Virus record (IMG/VR): IMGVR_UViG_3300036766_000229
Coordinates: 1-35,889 of that record
DNA from: a virus
Reading direction: 5' to 3' (one strand)
DNA: 35,889 nucleotides
Positions 28,383 to 35,889 of this stretch are shown piece by piece. The notes below the pieces were generated by a model. It did no database searches, was not told where the DNA came from, and was given only the letters and a program-made list of their open reading frames with translations. The translations under genes and the position numbers were made by a program. The stretch's first letter is position 1, and each line of letters starts with the position of its first letter.

Positions 28383-29171
28383 ATGGCAATCACAATAGAA
28401 AAGAAAAAGAAGGTAGAGAGCAAGGCGGTGGCAGTCGCACCGTCGAACAGACGCTTAGCTTGGGGTAATACGCTGACCAAGCCACAGACCTTCAACGACG
28501 ATCAAGTGAACAAGTTTATCGCTTCGGTCTCTATCATCTACGGTGTGCCGACAATGGGCTTCACTATGCAGGGCGACAAACCGTACCTCAACAAAGACGG
28601 TCGCCTGTTCCTGCTCCACGACTTCCGCAAAGGGAAGCAGGGCATCAAAGCTATCCGCACCGAGTTCTTGCAGATGTCCAAGAGCAAGGAGGAAGCCTCT
28701 ATCTGCAAATGCACTATCGTCTTCCACGACGGCCACGAGATTGAAGGGATTGGCGAAGCCAGCTTTGCCAGCGTGAGTTTGGCGAAAGTGCAGACAACTC
28801 TCAACATGATGGCCGAAACTCGCGCCCTGAACCGCGCCATTTGGAAAGAGATTGCTGGGGATACGTGGGACAGAGTAGCCAAGAACATTGCCAAGATTAA
28901 GGGGATGTCTGAGGAAGAAAAGGCGGCCGTTATGGATGCTGGCAAGGTCTCGGCCGAGGAAATGAATCAGCCCGACCACAATGCCGAACCGCCTATCGCG
29001 TCCTCGCCAGCCGACCTCGAAGCCAATCTAAGGAGAACGGTGGAGAATTGCACTAACCCTGACACCTTGATTGAGATTGATGAGAAGTTGCAAAAGTCGC
29101 CACTCTATAGCGCCAAGTTCAAGAAGGAGATGAAGACCCTGATTAGTGGTAAAGTAGATAAATCTTCCTAG
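28383..29171 (+). CDS. Single-strand annealing protein candidate (Rad52/Sak-like)
   Basis: 262 residues. The core contains GFTMQGDKPYLNKDGRLFLL, GIGEASFASV and MMAETRALNRAIWKEIAG. The AETRAxNRAI motif is typical of phage single-strand annealing and related recombination proteins. The C-terminus is acidic and helical, as in annealing proteins that bind SSB. It lies just upstream of a PD-(D/E)XK nuclease, the normal partner of an annealing protein. The specific subfamily is uncertain. Confidence 0.6.
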   Translation: MAITIEKKKKVESKAVAVAPSNRRLAWGNTLTKPQTFNDDQVNKFIASVSIIYGVPTMGFTMQGDKPYLNKDGRLFLLHDFRKGKQGIKAIRTEFLQMSKSKEEASICKCTIVFHDGHEIEGIGEASFASVSLAKVQTTLNMMAETRALNRAIWKEIAGDTWDRVAKNIAKIKGMSEEEKAAVMDAGKVSAEEMNQPDHNAEPPIASSPADLEANLRRTVENCTNPDTLIEIDEKLQKSPLYSAKFKKEMKTLISGKVDKSS

Positions 29172-29177
29172 AGCAGT

Positions 29178-29834
29178 ATGCGAGATTATAAAAAAGAGAC
29201 TCTGTTTCCCAATACAAAAGTCTTGAGTGGTAGTCAGGTACTCGACTATGCCAAAGATCCTGCCGACTTCCACACGAAGTGGGTGCTGGGCGTGGAAGGA
29301 GGTAAAAGTCCTGCCCTCATGTTCGGCCTCATTTTCTCCGAGGCGTATGCTGATAGGAAGTACGACTTCTTGACGGCCTGCAAGGAACACAAGATAAACT
29401 CTCGGCTCGTCTCGCTCCTCCAAAAAGTCTTGCCTCTGTTCCCTGTCCTGCCGAACCCGAAGAAGAACTGTGAACACGAACTCAAGATCAAGCTGGATAA
29501 TGGCTGGACGATACGAGTGACGCTGGATGGCTTCCTGCCCACGCAGGCCACCATCATCGAGAACAAGACGGGGCAGATGATGTGGACGCAGGAGGTCTGC
29601 GACACGCATCCGCAACTGACGCTCCAACAGTGGGCCGTGTGGAAGAAGACAGGCAAGCTGGCGAAAAAGCACTTCGTCAATTGGGTCGATACCAGCACGC
29701 AGGCGACCAAGCTGATACACAGTTTCCAAACCAAGCGCACGATGGCCCAACTGAAAGAGTTCGAGGTCAAGCTCTACGCCATCGTCGAAGGCATCGAGAT
29801 CGGCAACTTCACGGTTAAAAGATATTTTTGGTGA
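29178..29834 (+). CDS. PD-(D/E)XK (RecB/YqaJ-like) exonuclease, probable
   Basis: 218 residues. The nuclease core is LDGF (Asp117) and IIENKTG (Glu128 and Lys130), giving D...ExK, followed by a QLTLQQWAVWKK segment in which a Gln/Trp pair is characteristic. The N-terminal LSGSQVLDYAKDPADFH is like the start of Cas4/RecB-type nucleases. It would chew DNA ends so that the annealing protein can load. The ATPase gene begins one base after its stop. Confidence 0.75.
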   Translation: MRDYKKETLFPNTKVLSGSQVLDYAKDPADFHTKWVLGVEGGKSPALMFGLIFSEAYADRKYDFLTACKEHKINSRLVSLLQKVLPLFPVLPNPKKNCEHELKIKLDNGWTIRVTLDGFLPTQATIIENKTGQMMWTQEVCDTHPQLTLQQWAVWKKTGKLAKKHFVNWVDTSTQATKLIHSFQTKRTMAQLKEFEVKLYAIVEGIEIGNFTVKRYFW

Positions 29835-29835
29835 T

Positions 29836-31518
29836 ATGAAACTTTCAAAAGACACAGCCATAGATTTGAAGCGACTGGTGGTCAGCCGTCTGCTCATTAA
29901 CGCTAACTCGGGCGGTGGCAAGTCTTGGGCCATCAGAAGGCTCTTGGAGCAATCTCACGGGCAGATACAGCAGATTGTCATAGATCTCGAAGGGGAGTTC
30001 GTGACGCTTCGCGAGAAGTACGACTATTTGCTTGTCGGACAGAATGGCGAAATCCCTATCAGCATCAGAACGGCCGAACTCCTTGCCCGTCGCCTTTTGG
30101 AATTGAATGTCTCGACGATCCTCGATCTCTCGGAATTGAAGCACCCTGAGCGCATCACCTTCGTCAAACGCTTCCTCGACTCGCTGGTGAATGCTCCAAA
30201 GAATCTCTGGCATCCTGCGCTAATAGTGGTAGATGAGGCGCACCAGTTCTGCCCTGAAAAGTCGAGTGCGGAATCCTCCTCGGCCGTGATTGACCTGATG
30301 ACCCGAGGACGCAAACGAAAGTTCTGCGGAGTCCTCGCTACTCAAAGAGTTTCCAAACTCCACAAGGACGCAGTAGCCGAGTGCAACAACTACATGATTG
30401 GGCGTACTGGCTTAGACATTGACATGAAGCGTGCCAGCGAGATATTGGGCTTCACCACTAAAGAGGATTTCCGTTCGCTCCGCGACCTTGAAGCTGGCGA
30501 GTTCTACACCTTCGGCCCTGCCTTCTCTCACAAAGGAATCAAGAGAGATAAGGTCGGCGAGGTCAAGACCACCCATGAGATAACAAACGTCCAACTCAAA
30601 ACGCCTATCAAGACCCCTGCCAACATTCAGAAGATCCTCAAAGACATCACCGACTTGCCGAAGCAGGCCGAAGAAGAATTGAGAACGGTGGCCGACTACA
30701 AGAAAAGAATTACTGAATTGAAGATGGAAGTAGCAGTCTCCAAACGAGGTCATACGACGATGCAGGTGGATGCTCTAGCTATCGAGAAGGCGCACCAAAA
30801 GGGATTTGAAGGGGGACTGAATCAAGGTAGAAAGGAGAACAGGGCAATCTCGGCCACCATCAATGAGCTACATAAGAGACTGCTTCAAATCGGCAAGATT
30901 GCTGGGCAGGATATTAAAGTTGAAAGTTCTGACTTTATCGCAAAAGTGGTCATGCCTAAACAAGAGAATGTGTCACAAAAGCGAGCAATAGAGCCACGAA
31001 TTGAGCGTGAGAATGTTCTTGTCAATCGTAATATACAAGAGAATGATTCTACTGAGGAAGGGCCAATGGGTAAGGGTGAGGAATCTATCCTAAATGCCAT
31101 TGCCCAATTCACGGAGGAAGGTATCACCACCGAACATATTGCTGTCCTGACTGAATACAAAGCCACCTCCCGACGAGAATATCTTCGCAAGCTGGTGGCC
31201 CGAGGGTACATCACTCGTTCTGGCGAACTCTACCACTCTACTTATGAGGGTCGTGAGGCTCTTGGCGATAAACTCAAGCCTCTGCCTATGGGTGCGGAAC
31301 TCCGTGAGTTCTGGCTATCCAACTTGCCCGAAGGCGAGAAGAAAATCTTCTCGGTCATTATTGAAGCGTATCCCGAGGCGGTGGATAAGGAAGTCATCAT
31401 GGAGGTCACTGGCTACAGGCCAACCTCGGTGCGCGAGTATCTGCGGAAACTCTCGGCCCGAAAGATTGTTTCTGTTGAGAATGGCGGAGTAAAAGCGCAT
31501 GAGAAATTATACGAGTAA
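29836..31518 (+). CDS. HerA-like (DUF87) ATPase with twin C-terminal winged helices
   Basis: 560 residues. Walker A is NANSGGGKSWAI (22-33), Walker B ALIVVDEAHQF (128-138) and the sensor region LATQRVS (167-173), as in HerA/FtsK-type motor ATPases. A coiled region spans about 280-350. The C-terminal 150 residues hold two similar winged-helix units, each with an S-x-REYLRKL motif (about 450 and 540). HerA normally works with a NurA nuclease in end resection; here a different nuclease is encoded just upstream. It might pump or clear DNA during recombination, or replace a host translocase. Confidence 0.78.
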   Translation: MKLSKDTAIDLKRLVVSRLLINANSGGGKSWAIRRLLEQSHGQIQQIVIDLEGEFVTLREKYDYLLVGQNGEIPISIRTAELLARRLLELNVSTILDLSELKHPERITFVKRFLDSLVNAPKNLWHPALIVVDEAHQFCPEKSSAESSSAVIDLMTRGRKRKFCGVLATQRVSKLHKDAVAECNNYMIGRTGLDIDMKRASEILGFTTKEDFRSLRDLEAGEFYTFGPAFSHKGIKRDKVGEVKTTHEITNVQLKTPIKTPANIQKILKDITDLPKQAEEELRTVADYKKRITELKMEVAVSKRGHTTMQVDALAIEKAHQKGFEGGLNQGRKENRAISATINELHKRLLQIGKIAGQDIKVESSDFIAKVVMPKQENVSQKRAIEPRIERENVLVNRNIQENDSTEEGPMGKGEESILNAIAQFTEEGITTEHIAVLTEYKATSRREYLRKLVARGYITRSGELYHSTYEGREALGDKLKPLPMGAELREFWLSNLPEGEKKIFSVIIEAYPEAVDKEVIMEVTGYRPTSVREYLRKLSARKIVSVENGGVKAHEKLYE

Positions 31519-31530
31519 GAATATAAATCT

Positions 31531-31692
31531 ATGTTAGGAAAAATCTTCAAGGCGGCCGTAAGTGTGGTCACTCTACCAGTTGAGATTGTTAAAGACGTGG
31601 CTACTTTAGGTACGGAGAAAATCTATAGTGGGCGGACTTTTACAGAAAAGAAGCTGGATAAGATAGTTGAGGAATTAGACGAAATCGCCTAA
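31531..31692 (+). CDS. Small phage protein (LGK...VTLPVEIVKDV family)
   Basis: 53 residues. MLGKIFKAAVSVVTLPVEIV recurs in many phages as a small amphipathic/membrane-associated protein, role unknown. A TATAAA lies 4-9 bases before the start. Its TAA overlaps the next ATG. Confidence 0.6.
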   Translation: MLGKIFKAAVSVVTLPVEIVKDVATLGTEKIYSGRTFTEKKLDKIVEELDEIA

Positions 31693-32189
31693 TGCTCGAA
31701 GTCGTAGCCAGACCAATGCGAGTGATGACAATGGAGGTAGAGCCTATCAAGGTGCTTTTCCTCGACATAGACGGGGTGGTGAATTGTGCTACGACAACGC
31801 AAAGGCATCGGGGCTTCATCGGCATTGACCCGTACATGGCTTTCCTTGTGGGGAAGCTGGTCATGGAAACGGGGGTGAAGGTGGTGCTGTCGTCCTCGTG
31901 GCGAAACTCTCCTGATGGTATTGAAGAAGTGGAGAGCCAAGTTGTGAAATTGTTTGATATGACGGAAACGCTGGGGCGACCAGTTGGCACGAGTATTGAA
32001 TACTGCGAACGTGGCAGAGAAATCAAGGAGTGGCTAGATCGACATCCCCAAGTCGTGCGCTACGCTATTCTCGATGACAATAACGATATGCTCCCCGAGC
32101 AACAGCCTAACTTCTTCAAGACCTCTTGGCTCACTGGCATCACGCCCGAGATTTGTGCCGAGGTTAAGGAACATCTACTCAAAACTTAA
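31692..32189 (+). CDS. HAD-superfamily phosphatase (RNA-repair HAD-like)
   Basis: 165 residues. Motif I is FLDIDGVVN (about residues 23-31), motif II VVLSSSWRNS, and YAILDDNNDML supplies the acidic motif IV. Later FFKTSWLTGIT fits the family of small HAD domains found in phages and in RNA repair proteins. It would remove phosphates from nucleotides or RNA ends. The start at 31692 overlaps the previous stop; M14 is another possible start. Confidence 0.75.
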   Translation: MLEVVARPMRVMTMEVEPIKVLFLDIDGVVNCATTTQRHRGFIGIDPYMAFLVGKLVMETGVKVVLSSSWRNSPDGIEEVESQVVKLFDMTETLGRPVGTSIEYCERGREIKEWLDRHPQVVRYAILDDNNDMLPEQQPNFFKTSWLTGITPEICAEVKEHLLKT

Positions 32190-32204
32190 GTAATATCTAC
32201 TCAT

Positions 32205-32417
32205 ATGATAACGGTCAGTATTCTCATCAACGGCAAGCCCATCTATACTCGAACAGGAGTCAATCGTTCTGATGAGTATTTTGAAAGTCGTAAGAATAAA
32301 AAAGGCTTGAGAGATGCTTACAAATTGGATAATGGAGATTGGGTTTTCCACAATCCAAAGTCGGGAGCAGTGAAGTTGGCCGTTAAAATGCTTGAGACTA
32401 TTAAAGAAGTAAAGTGA
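32205..32417 (+). CDS. Small hypothetical phage protein, 70 aa
   Basis: Beta-rich start ITVSILINGKPIYTRTGVNR followed by a RNKKGLRDAYKLDNGDWVFH segment; small proteins like this recur in phage early regions. It ends in TGA that doubles as part of the next gene's extended -10. Confidence 0.55.
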   Translation: MITVSILINGKPIYTRTGVNRSDEYFESRKNKKGLRDAYKLDNGDWVFHNPKSGAVKLAVKMLETIKEVK

Positions 32418-32423
32418 TAAAAT
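32418..32423 (+). promoter_or_regulatory. Extended -10-like TGATAAAAT before the IF-1 homologue
   Basis: TAAAAT, with the previous gene's TGA as the TGn element, seven bases before ATG 32431. It predicts a nearly leaderless mRNA. The same design precedes the holin candidate. Confidence 0.5.
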
Positions 32424-32430
32424 AAAGACA

Positions 32431-32628
32431 ATGGAAATTGAAGCACAAGTGATAGAGTCGCTTCCCAACGCTCGGTACAAAGTCGAGCATGAGGGCAAAG
32501 AATACGTCTGTTATGTGGCAGGCAAGATGCGAATGAACAAGATTGCGGTGTTGGTGGGCGACTGGGTGCGCGTGATTTTAGACCCGTATGGGGGGAAAGA
32601 GACGAATCGGATTATCAGGAGATTATAA
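32431..32628 (+). CDS. infA: Translation initiation factor IF-1 homologue
   Basis: 65 residues, against about 72 for bacterial IF-1. IEAQVIESLPNARYKVE, VAGKMRMN and a VGDWVRVILDPY segment closely follow the IF-1 S1/OB-fold order (VxExLPN, xGKMRxN, GDxVxVxLxPYD). IF-1 binds the A site of the 30S subunit during start-codon selection. The N-terminal MAK extension is absent. It lies among small accessory genes, without a ribosomal-protein neighbour, as expected for a captured gene. The family call is strong; its activity in infected cells is unknown. Confidence 0.85.
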   Translation: MEIEAQVIESLPNARYKVEHEGKEYVCYVAGKMRMNKIAVLVGDWVRVILDPYGGKETNRIIRRL

Positions 32629-32634
32629 AAATAT

Positions 32635-32826
32635 ATGGATATACTCAAATTATTGATTGTGCTGGCGGCCATCTTCGCTGGGGTAATCTTACTAATGAAC
32701 AATATCGGACGCTCTTGGGTCTATGCTGATTTGGAACACGGCAGAGAAATGGAGATCTGCTTGTCCAAAGAAGTGGCCTTCCAAGATTGCTATAGGGCTA
32801 TTTATGATAGGAGTAGTTTCAAATAA
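32635..32826 (+). CDS. Small membrane protein, 63 aa
   Basis: One hydrophobic helix (residues 3-23) then a soluble tail with two Cys (ICLSKEVAFQDCYR). It resembles the 74-residue membrane protein at 25395 in plan. Function unknown. Confidence 0.6.
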   Translation: MDILKLLIVLAAIFAGVILLMNNIGRSWVYADLEHGREMEICLSKEVAFQDCYRAIYDRSSFK

Positions 32827-32827
32827 G

Positions 32828-33082
32828 ATGAAAACTAAACTCCAAGAGATACGAGAGAAGCGTGGGGCTTACGAACGCAAGAGACGCAAGAAGTTCTTGC
32901 TGATGAGTGGGGATGAACTGGCCCATAGGCGCAGTATTGCCGCTCAAATCGCCAAAGGGAAGAAGCGAGTGATGCCGAGAGACTTCAAGGTGGACGTTAT
33001 CGGCTACGACAAGCCCAACTTCCTGACCCGAGCTATCAACAGATTTAAGACCCTTCTCCACAGGTTTGTCCCCACTTCTTAG
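32828..33082 (+). CDS. Small basic protein, 84 aa
   Basis: Very basic N-terminal half (KLQEIREKRGAYERKRRKKF), which suggests nucleic-acid binding. The start is ATG 32828, after the previous stop. Its 3' end contains the operator boxes of promoter P4. Confidence 0.6.
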   Translation: MKTKLQEIREKRGAYERKRRKKFLLMSGDELAHRRSIAAQIAKGKKRVMPRDFKVDVIGYDKPNFLTRAINRFKTLLHRFVPTS

Positions 33083-33112
33083 TTTGACTTCGTTTGCTGG
33101 GTTTACTAAAAT
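33054..33112 (+). promoter_or_regulatory. Promoter P4 with degenerate TTATCCACA boxes
   Basis: TTGACT is at 33084-33089 and TAAAAT at 33107-33112 (17-base spacer) with CGTTTGCTG/GGTTTACTA between. TTCTCCACA (33054) and TTGTCCCCA (33066) lie upstream, twelve bases apart. The core matches P1, P2 and P3. It serves the gene at 33143. Confidence 0.78.
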
Positions 33113-33142
33113 ATGAGCCTAATACTAATGAGATTATAAGCA

Positions 33143-33835
33143 ATGCCTAAAACAAAAAAAGAGACCGAAGAGACAGAGGTGGTGATACTGCCCGAGCAGA
33201 AAGTGGAGGAGATTTCCAAAGACATCAAGACCTTCGGCAAGAAGGCTGAGTCCTTTCTCGCGATCAAATCCCAAGAGGATTACAACAAGACCACGGCCTT
33301 CATCGTGGAAGTGAAGGGTCGCTTGAACCGCATGAAGGAAGTGATTGAGTTCTTCACTAAGCCCTTCCAAGATGCACGCAAGAAGGCTCTCGATGATATG
33401 AAGAAGGTGGAGGCCCTCTTTGCCCCCTCGCTCAACAGCTATATGGATATGGAGTCCAATCTCAAAATGGCCATGAGCAGTTTCAAAATGAACGAGGATA
33501 GGCGCATCCGTGAGGAAGAAAGACTGGCTCGTGAGAAGCGAGAAAAGGAAGATAGGAATGGCAACTTCAACCCTGCACCTATGCCGACCGTGGAGCGTGT
33601 GGCACCGACTGTGGCGACCGACAAAGGCAAGGCCACGGCCAACAAGGTATGGAAGTTCGAGGTCTTGCAACTAGCTGAGTTGAGGAAGGATAAGGCGTTC
33701 ATGGATTCCTTTTGGAATGCCACTGTGGAGAAGGGCCTGCACGAACAAGTGCTACGCAACATGGTGCGTGCTGGGGTGCGCGAGGTAGCTGGTGTTCGCA
33801 TTTATGAGGACTTCGATATAAGCGTCAGAGCGTAG
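33143..33835 (+). CDS. Coiled-coil phage recombination-region protein
   Basis: 230 residues, helical throughout the first 140, with charged heptads such as EERLAREKREKEDR, then a Pro-rich linker and a C-terminal KVWKFEVLQLAEL domain. Proteins of this shape, with an N-terminal coiled region and a GVRIYEDFDISVR ending, commonly sit beside annealing proteins or SSB in phages. Function unknown. Confidence 0.65.
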   Translation: MPKTKKETEETEVVILPEQKVEEISKDIKTFGKKAESFLAIKSQEDYNKTTAFIVEVKGRLNRMKEVIEFFTKPFQDARKKALDDMKKVEALFAPSLNSYMDMESNLKMAMSSFKMNEDRRIREEERLAREKREKEDRNGNFNPAPMPTVERVAPTVATDKGKATANKVWKFEVLQLAELRKDKAFMDSFWNATVEKGLHEQVLRNMVRAGVREVAGVRIYEDFDISVRA

Positions 33836-33836
33836 T

Positions 33837-34301
33837 ATGGAACAACAAAAACAACTGACATTAGGTGAGTTGATAAAAGCTCTTGAGCCGATGCTTGAAG
33901 ATTGGAAGGGAAAAGTTGCAAGTTCTAAAGAAAAGAATGATGAAGAACCGACAATCATTTTCGATTTCGGAAGTGCATTACCTACTGGCCTATCGAGCTA
34001 TAGAGGCTATTATGCACAATTGGCTATCAACTATAGCTTCAACGGTTATGGAAATATGGTTGGCTACCACAAACAGGATGGCTCTACGTTTGAACCAAAG
34101 CCGCCGACCTTGAGTGAGTTCTTGGCGATGCTTAAAGAAGCTGACGGGAAAGAGTATATAGGGTGGAAGGGTGGAGAGTTTGTGATGAGAAAGAATACTC
34201 CACTCTGGGTTGCTAACGATGGAGACTGCGACGACACGGCAGTAGTGGGGGTATTCAACAAAGGTTGGGGGGTAATTTTACTAACCCAATTCCACGAATA
34301 A
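33837..34301 (+). CDS. Hypothetical protein, 154 aa
   Basis: TLGELIKALEPM at the N-terminus, IIFDFGSALPTGLSSYRGYY near residue 45, and a C-terminal WVANDGDCDDTAVVGV. The SYRGYY segment recurs in phage and plasmid proteins I cannot name. It is soluble. It starts one base after the previous stop. Confidence 0.6.
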   Translation: MEQQKQLTLGELIKALEPMLEDWKGKVASSKEKNDEEPTIIFDFGSALPTGLSSYRGYYAQLAINYSFNGYGNMVGYHKQDGSTFEPKPPTLSEFLAMLKEADGKEYIGWKGGEFVMRKNTPLWVANDGDCDDTAVVGVFNKGWGVILLTQFHE

Positions 34302-34302
34302 T

Positions 34303-34485
34303 ATGGACGACCAAGACTTACTTACAGTTGAGGCAATGACACGCTATGGCGGTAGCTTCGTGAAGGCACTGGCCGAACTTGCTAACAGAGCAGACAGTAT
34401 CAATTTGCAGAAAATTAAAGAGACGTGGCCTGAGTATTGGAAAGAGTACGAGAAGATGGCCGAGAAAGATAACGAAGCAATATAA
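34303..34485 (+). CDS. Small phage protein, 60 aa
   Basis: MTRYGGSFVKALAELANRAD followed by NLQKIKETWPEYWKEYEKM is a recurring short phage protein of unknown function. The final TAA overlaps the next ATG. Confidence 0.65.
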   Translation: MDDQDLLTVEAMTRYGGSFVKALAELANRADSINLQKIKETWPEYWKEYEKMAEKDNEAI

Positions 34486-34961
34486 TGGCCGATCCTATCA
34501 AAGAATTGCGGAAGATGCCGTTCCCCACTAAGCCTGTGAAGTTTAGGGCGTGGACTGGTTCTGAGTTCGAGTACCGCGTCTTGGCAGGTGCTTTGGGCCA
34601 TTTCTATGCAGAAGGATTAGATCCGAAAGATACTGCTTGCATCAGTCCATTCAACACCATCTACCCTCCGCAAACGCCTCTCATGCAGGCTATTGGTCTC
34701 AAAGACAAGAACGGCCAAGAGATGTACGAGGGGGATGTTTTGAGTATTGGTGGCCAACTGTGGGTTATCGGCTGGGACATTAAGAACGTGGGTTTCGGCC
34801 TGCTCTCTATTTCTAGTTCCCCTACCACCACGCCCTTCCAGCCAGCCGAGGATTACTTTTGGGTCGGGGGAGGCATGATGGTCGTGTGGAAGCACTCTGG
34901 CTCATCTGGTGAGGTTGAAATCGTAGGCCATATCTGCGAGGAGAAGTATCAGCACGAATAA
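34485..34961 (+). CDS. YopX-family protein
   Basis: 158 residues. KPVKFRAW at the N-terminus, LMQAIGLKDKNGQEMYEGDV in the centre and EVEIVGHICEE near the C-terminus are the YopX signature. The family is common in phages, role unclear. A remnant of a second copy lies at 3341. Middle residues GLLSISSSPTTTPF are an insert. Confidence 0.85.
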   Translation: MADPIKELRKMPFPTKPVKFRAWTGSEFEYRVLAGALGHFYAEGLDPKDTACISPFNTIYPPQTPLMQAIGLKDKNGQEMYEGDVLSIGGQLWVIGWDIKNVGFGLLSISSSPTTTPFQPAEDYFWVGGGMMVVWKHSGSSGEVEIVGHICEEKYQHE

Positions 34962-34964
34962 CAT

Positions 34965-35372
34965 ATGTCTTGGTTCAGACAAAACTCGCTTGAGTACCAT
35001 GAGGTGGCTGGTCTGGCCAGCGCGATATTGCGGTGCTACTACTTCAACCTCTTTGAGAAAAAGAAGGCGATGCTCAACTTCAACTTGGGTAAGGCCATGG
35101 CTTATACAGTCGTCCTACAGAAGATGGGTTATATGCAGTTCATCCATACCGACAACGAGGAAGTGATAGACAAGAAGCTGTGGATGGTCGTGCGGCGCGG
35201 ACTGCTCGATACCTATGACATGAAGGGAAGGCACAGGGCGATGATTGCCATGAAGTGCCAAATGTTCGAGGATGCTATTGAGGATATGCGCTTCACCCAC
35301 CCGACGGTTGTGCCTAACCTCTTGGAGTTTTATAAAAAGTACGACAATGAAAAAAATCTTAGCACAGCCTAA
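34965..35372 (+). CDS. Hypothetical protein, 135 aa
   Basis: Helical throughout, with EYHEVAGLASAILRCYYFNL near the start and KKLWMVVRRGLLDTYDM in the middle. No family recognised. The last 26 bases overlap the next gene in another frame. Confidence 0.6.
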   Translation: MSWFRQNSLEYHEVAGLASAILRCYYFNLFEKKKAMLNFNLGKAMAYTVVLQKMGYMQFIHTDNEEVIDKKLWMVVRRGLLDTYDMKGRHRAMIAMKCQMFEDAIEDMRFTHPTVVPNLLEFYKKYDNEKNLSTA

Positions 35373-35889
35373 TGCTCTACGGACGGCCTTCTTCATCCCC
35401 TCGGCCTATGCCCGACAGCAACTTCTAGTGTGGCTCAAGAAGTATAAGTGGTTCGAGATTGTGCCACGCTCCAACCACTCGAAGAAAGCACAAGCCTTCC
35501 TTGAAGCGGCCGTGATACCAGCTTGGGGCAAGTTCAACTATGGCCTTGATCCGACCAAGCCCGAGGATATGGATACGGCCCGAGAACTTTTCAAACAAGA
35601 TTTCCACTACGCTATTGTCAAAGACAAAGACGGCCAGCCGAAGCGTATCGGAAAGTCCCTCGCGAACGTCCACACTGCTATACTAGAGAAGTATAGTGAG
35701 TATGCAGAAGCGAATGGTGCGCCGATACCCAACCCCGAACTCTTTAAGATTTATCGGGATAAGTATTCGGGTGATTACCAATTTGAAAACTATTACGACT
35801 GGCTGAACGCCATTGGCCTAGAGGTAGACTCGATGCCCACACGAGAGACCTTCCAAAGATTTGATGAAACAATCAGGACTAAGAAACCG
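35347..35889 (+). CDS. NinB-like recombination protein candidate, runs off the right edge
   Basis: 181 codons are visible, all open. RSNHSKKAQAFLEAAVIPAW, then DTARELFKQDFHYAI, and KSLANVHTAILEKYSEYAE followed by PIPNPELF, resembles the order of motifs in NinB/Orf-like phage proteins that aid recombination, but the match is loose. If the window is circular, the frame closes after one more codon: Thr then TAG at 4-6. The HNH-like gene would then start within it at ATG 35864. Confidence 0.5.
   Translation, partial: MKKILAQPNALRTAFFIPSAYARQQLLVWLKKYKWFEIVPRSNHSKKAQAFLEAAVIPAWGKFNYGLDPTKPEDMDTARELFKQDFHYAIVKDKDGQPKRIGKSLANVHTAILEKYSEYAEANGAPIPNPELFKIYRDKYSGDYQFENYYDWLNAIGLEVDSMPTRETFQRFDETIRTKKP

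Noticed and set aside
29028-29933. Long minus-strand open frame (301 codons)
   Set aside because: It is antisense to the annealing-protein and nuclease genes, which have clear motifs. Composition is the mirror of those genes.

Overview
The window reads as an essentially complete genome of a tailed, long non-contractile-tail (siphovirus-type) phage. Almost every gene is on the + strand. A full head and tail set is recognisable: small and large terminase, HK97-type portal, prohead protease, HK97-fold capsid, head-tail joining proteins, tail tube, frameshifted tail chaperones, tape measure and tail-tip proteins. No rRNA, convincing tRNA, CRISPR array, integrase or CI-type repressor was seen. Both ends appear to join. 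The gene running off the right edge reaches a stop codon at 4-6 if the sequence is circularised, and the gene that is open at the left edge gains a start at 35864. The 35.9 kb is therefore probably a circular or circularly permuted complete genome. UGA is a normal stop, with many ATGA start/stop overlaps, so code 11 applies.

Host: the 668-residue secreted protein at 20368-22374 carries two GIGTTTP repeats in a Ser/Thr-rich context, a style I associate with Patescibacteria/CPR (Parcubacteria) surface proteins. Shine-Dalgarno sequences are nearly absent. This suggests a CPR-bacterium phage, which is an inference.

Layout: (i) 1-3600, early or accessory small genes: an HNH-like nuclease, a HTH micro-protein, a PrsW-like membrane protease and zinc-finger proteins. 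(ii) 3601-6000, a KH-domain RNA-binding protein and the two terminase genes. (iii) 6010-13580, portal fused to a Mu-F-like head protein, protease, capsid and connectors. (iv) 13600-23466, tail, including two proteins with Sec-type or hydrophobic N-termini. (v) 23545-26023, lysis: small membrane proteins, an M23 peptidase and a lysozyme-like enzyme, with a roughly 400-base non-coding stretch (24997-25394) that looks like one or two structured RNAs. (vi) 26134-27236, replication initiator-like protein. (vii) 27211-27782, the only minus-strand operon, encoding a SprT-like metalloprotease. (viii) 28098-31518, a recombination block: annealing-protein candidate, PD-(D/E)XK nuclease and HerA-like ATPase. 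(ix) 31531-35889, small accessory genes including a homologue of translation initiation factor IF-1, a HAD hydrolase and a YopX-family protein.

Regulation: four near-identical strong promoters (near 397, 1674, 28064 and 33084) each have TTATCCACA-like boxes upstream and tandem 9-mers inside the -35/-10 spacer. They head the accessory and recombination blocks. Structural and other genes instead have lone TATAAT-like boxes, usually only 6-8 bases before the start codon, which predicts leaderless or near-leaderless mRNAs. That pattern, together with the phage-encoded IF-1 and KH protein, is the most interesting theme of the window.
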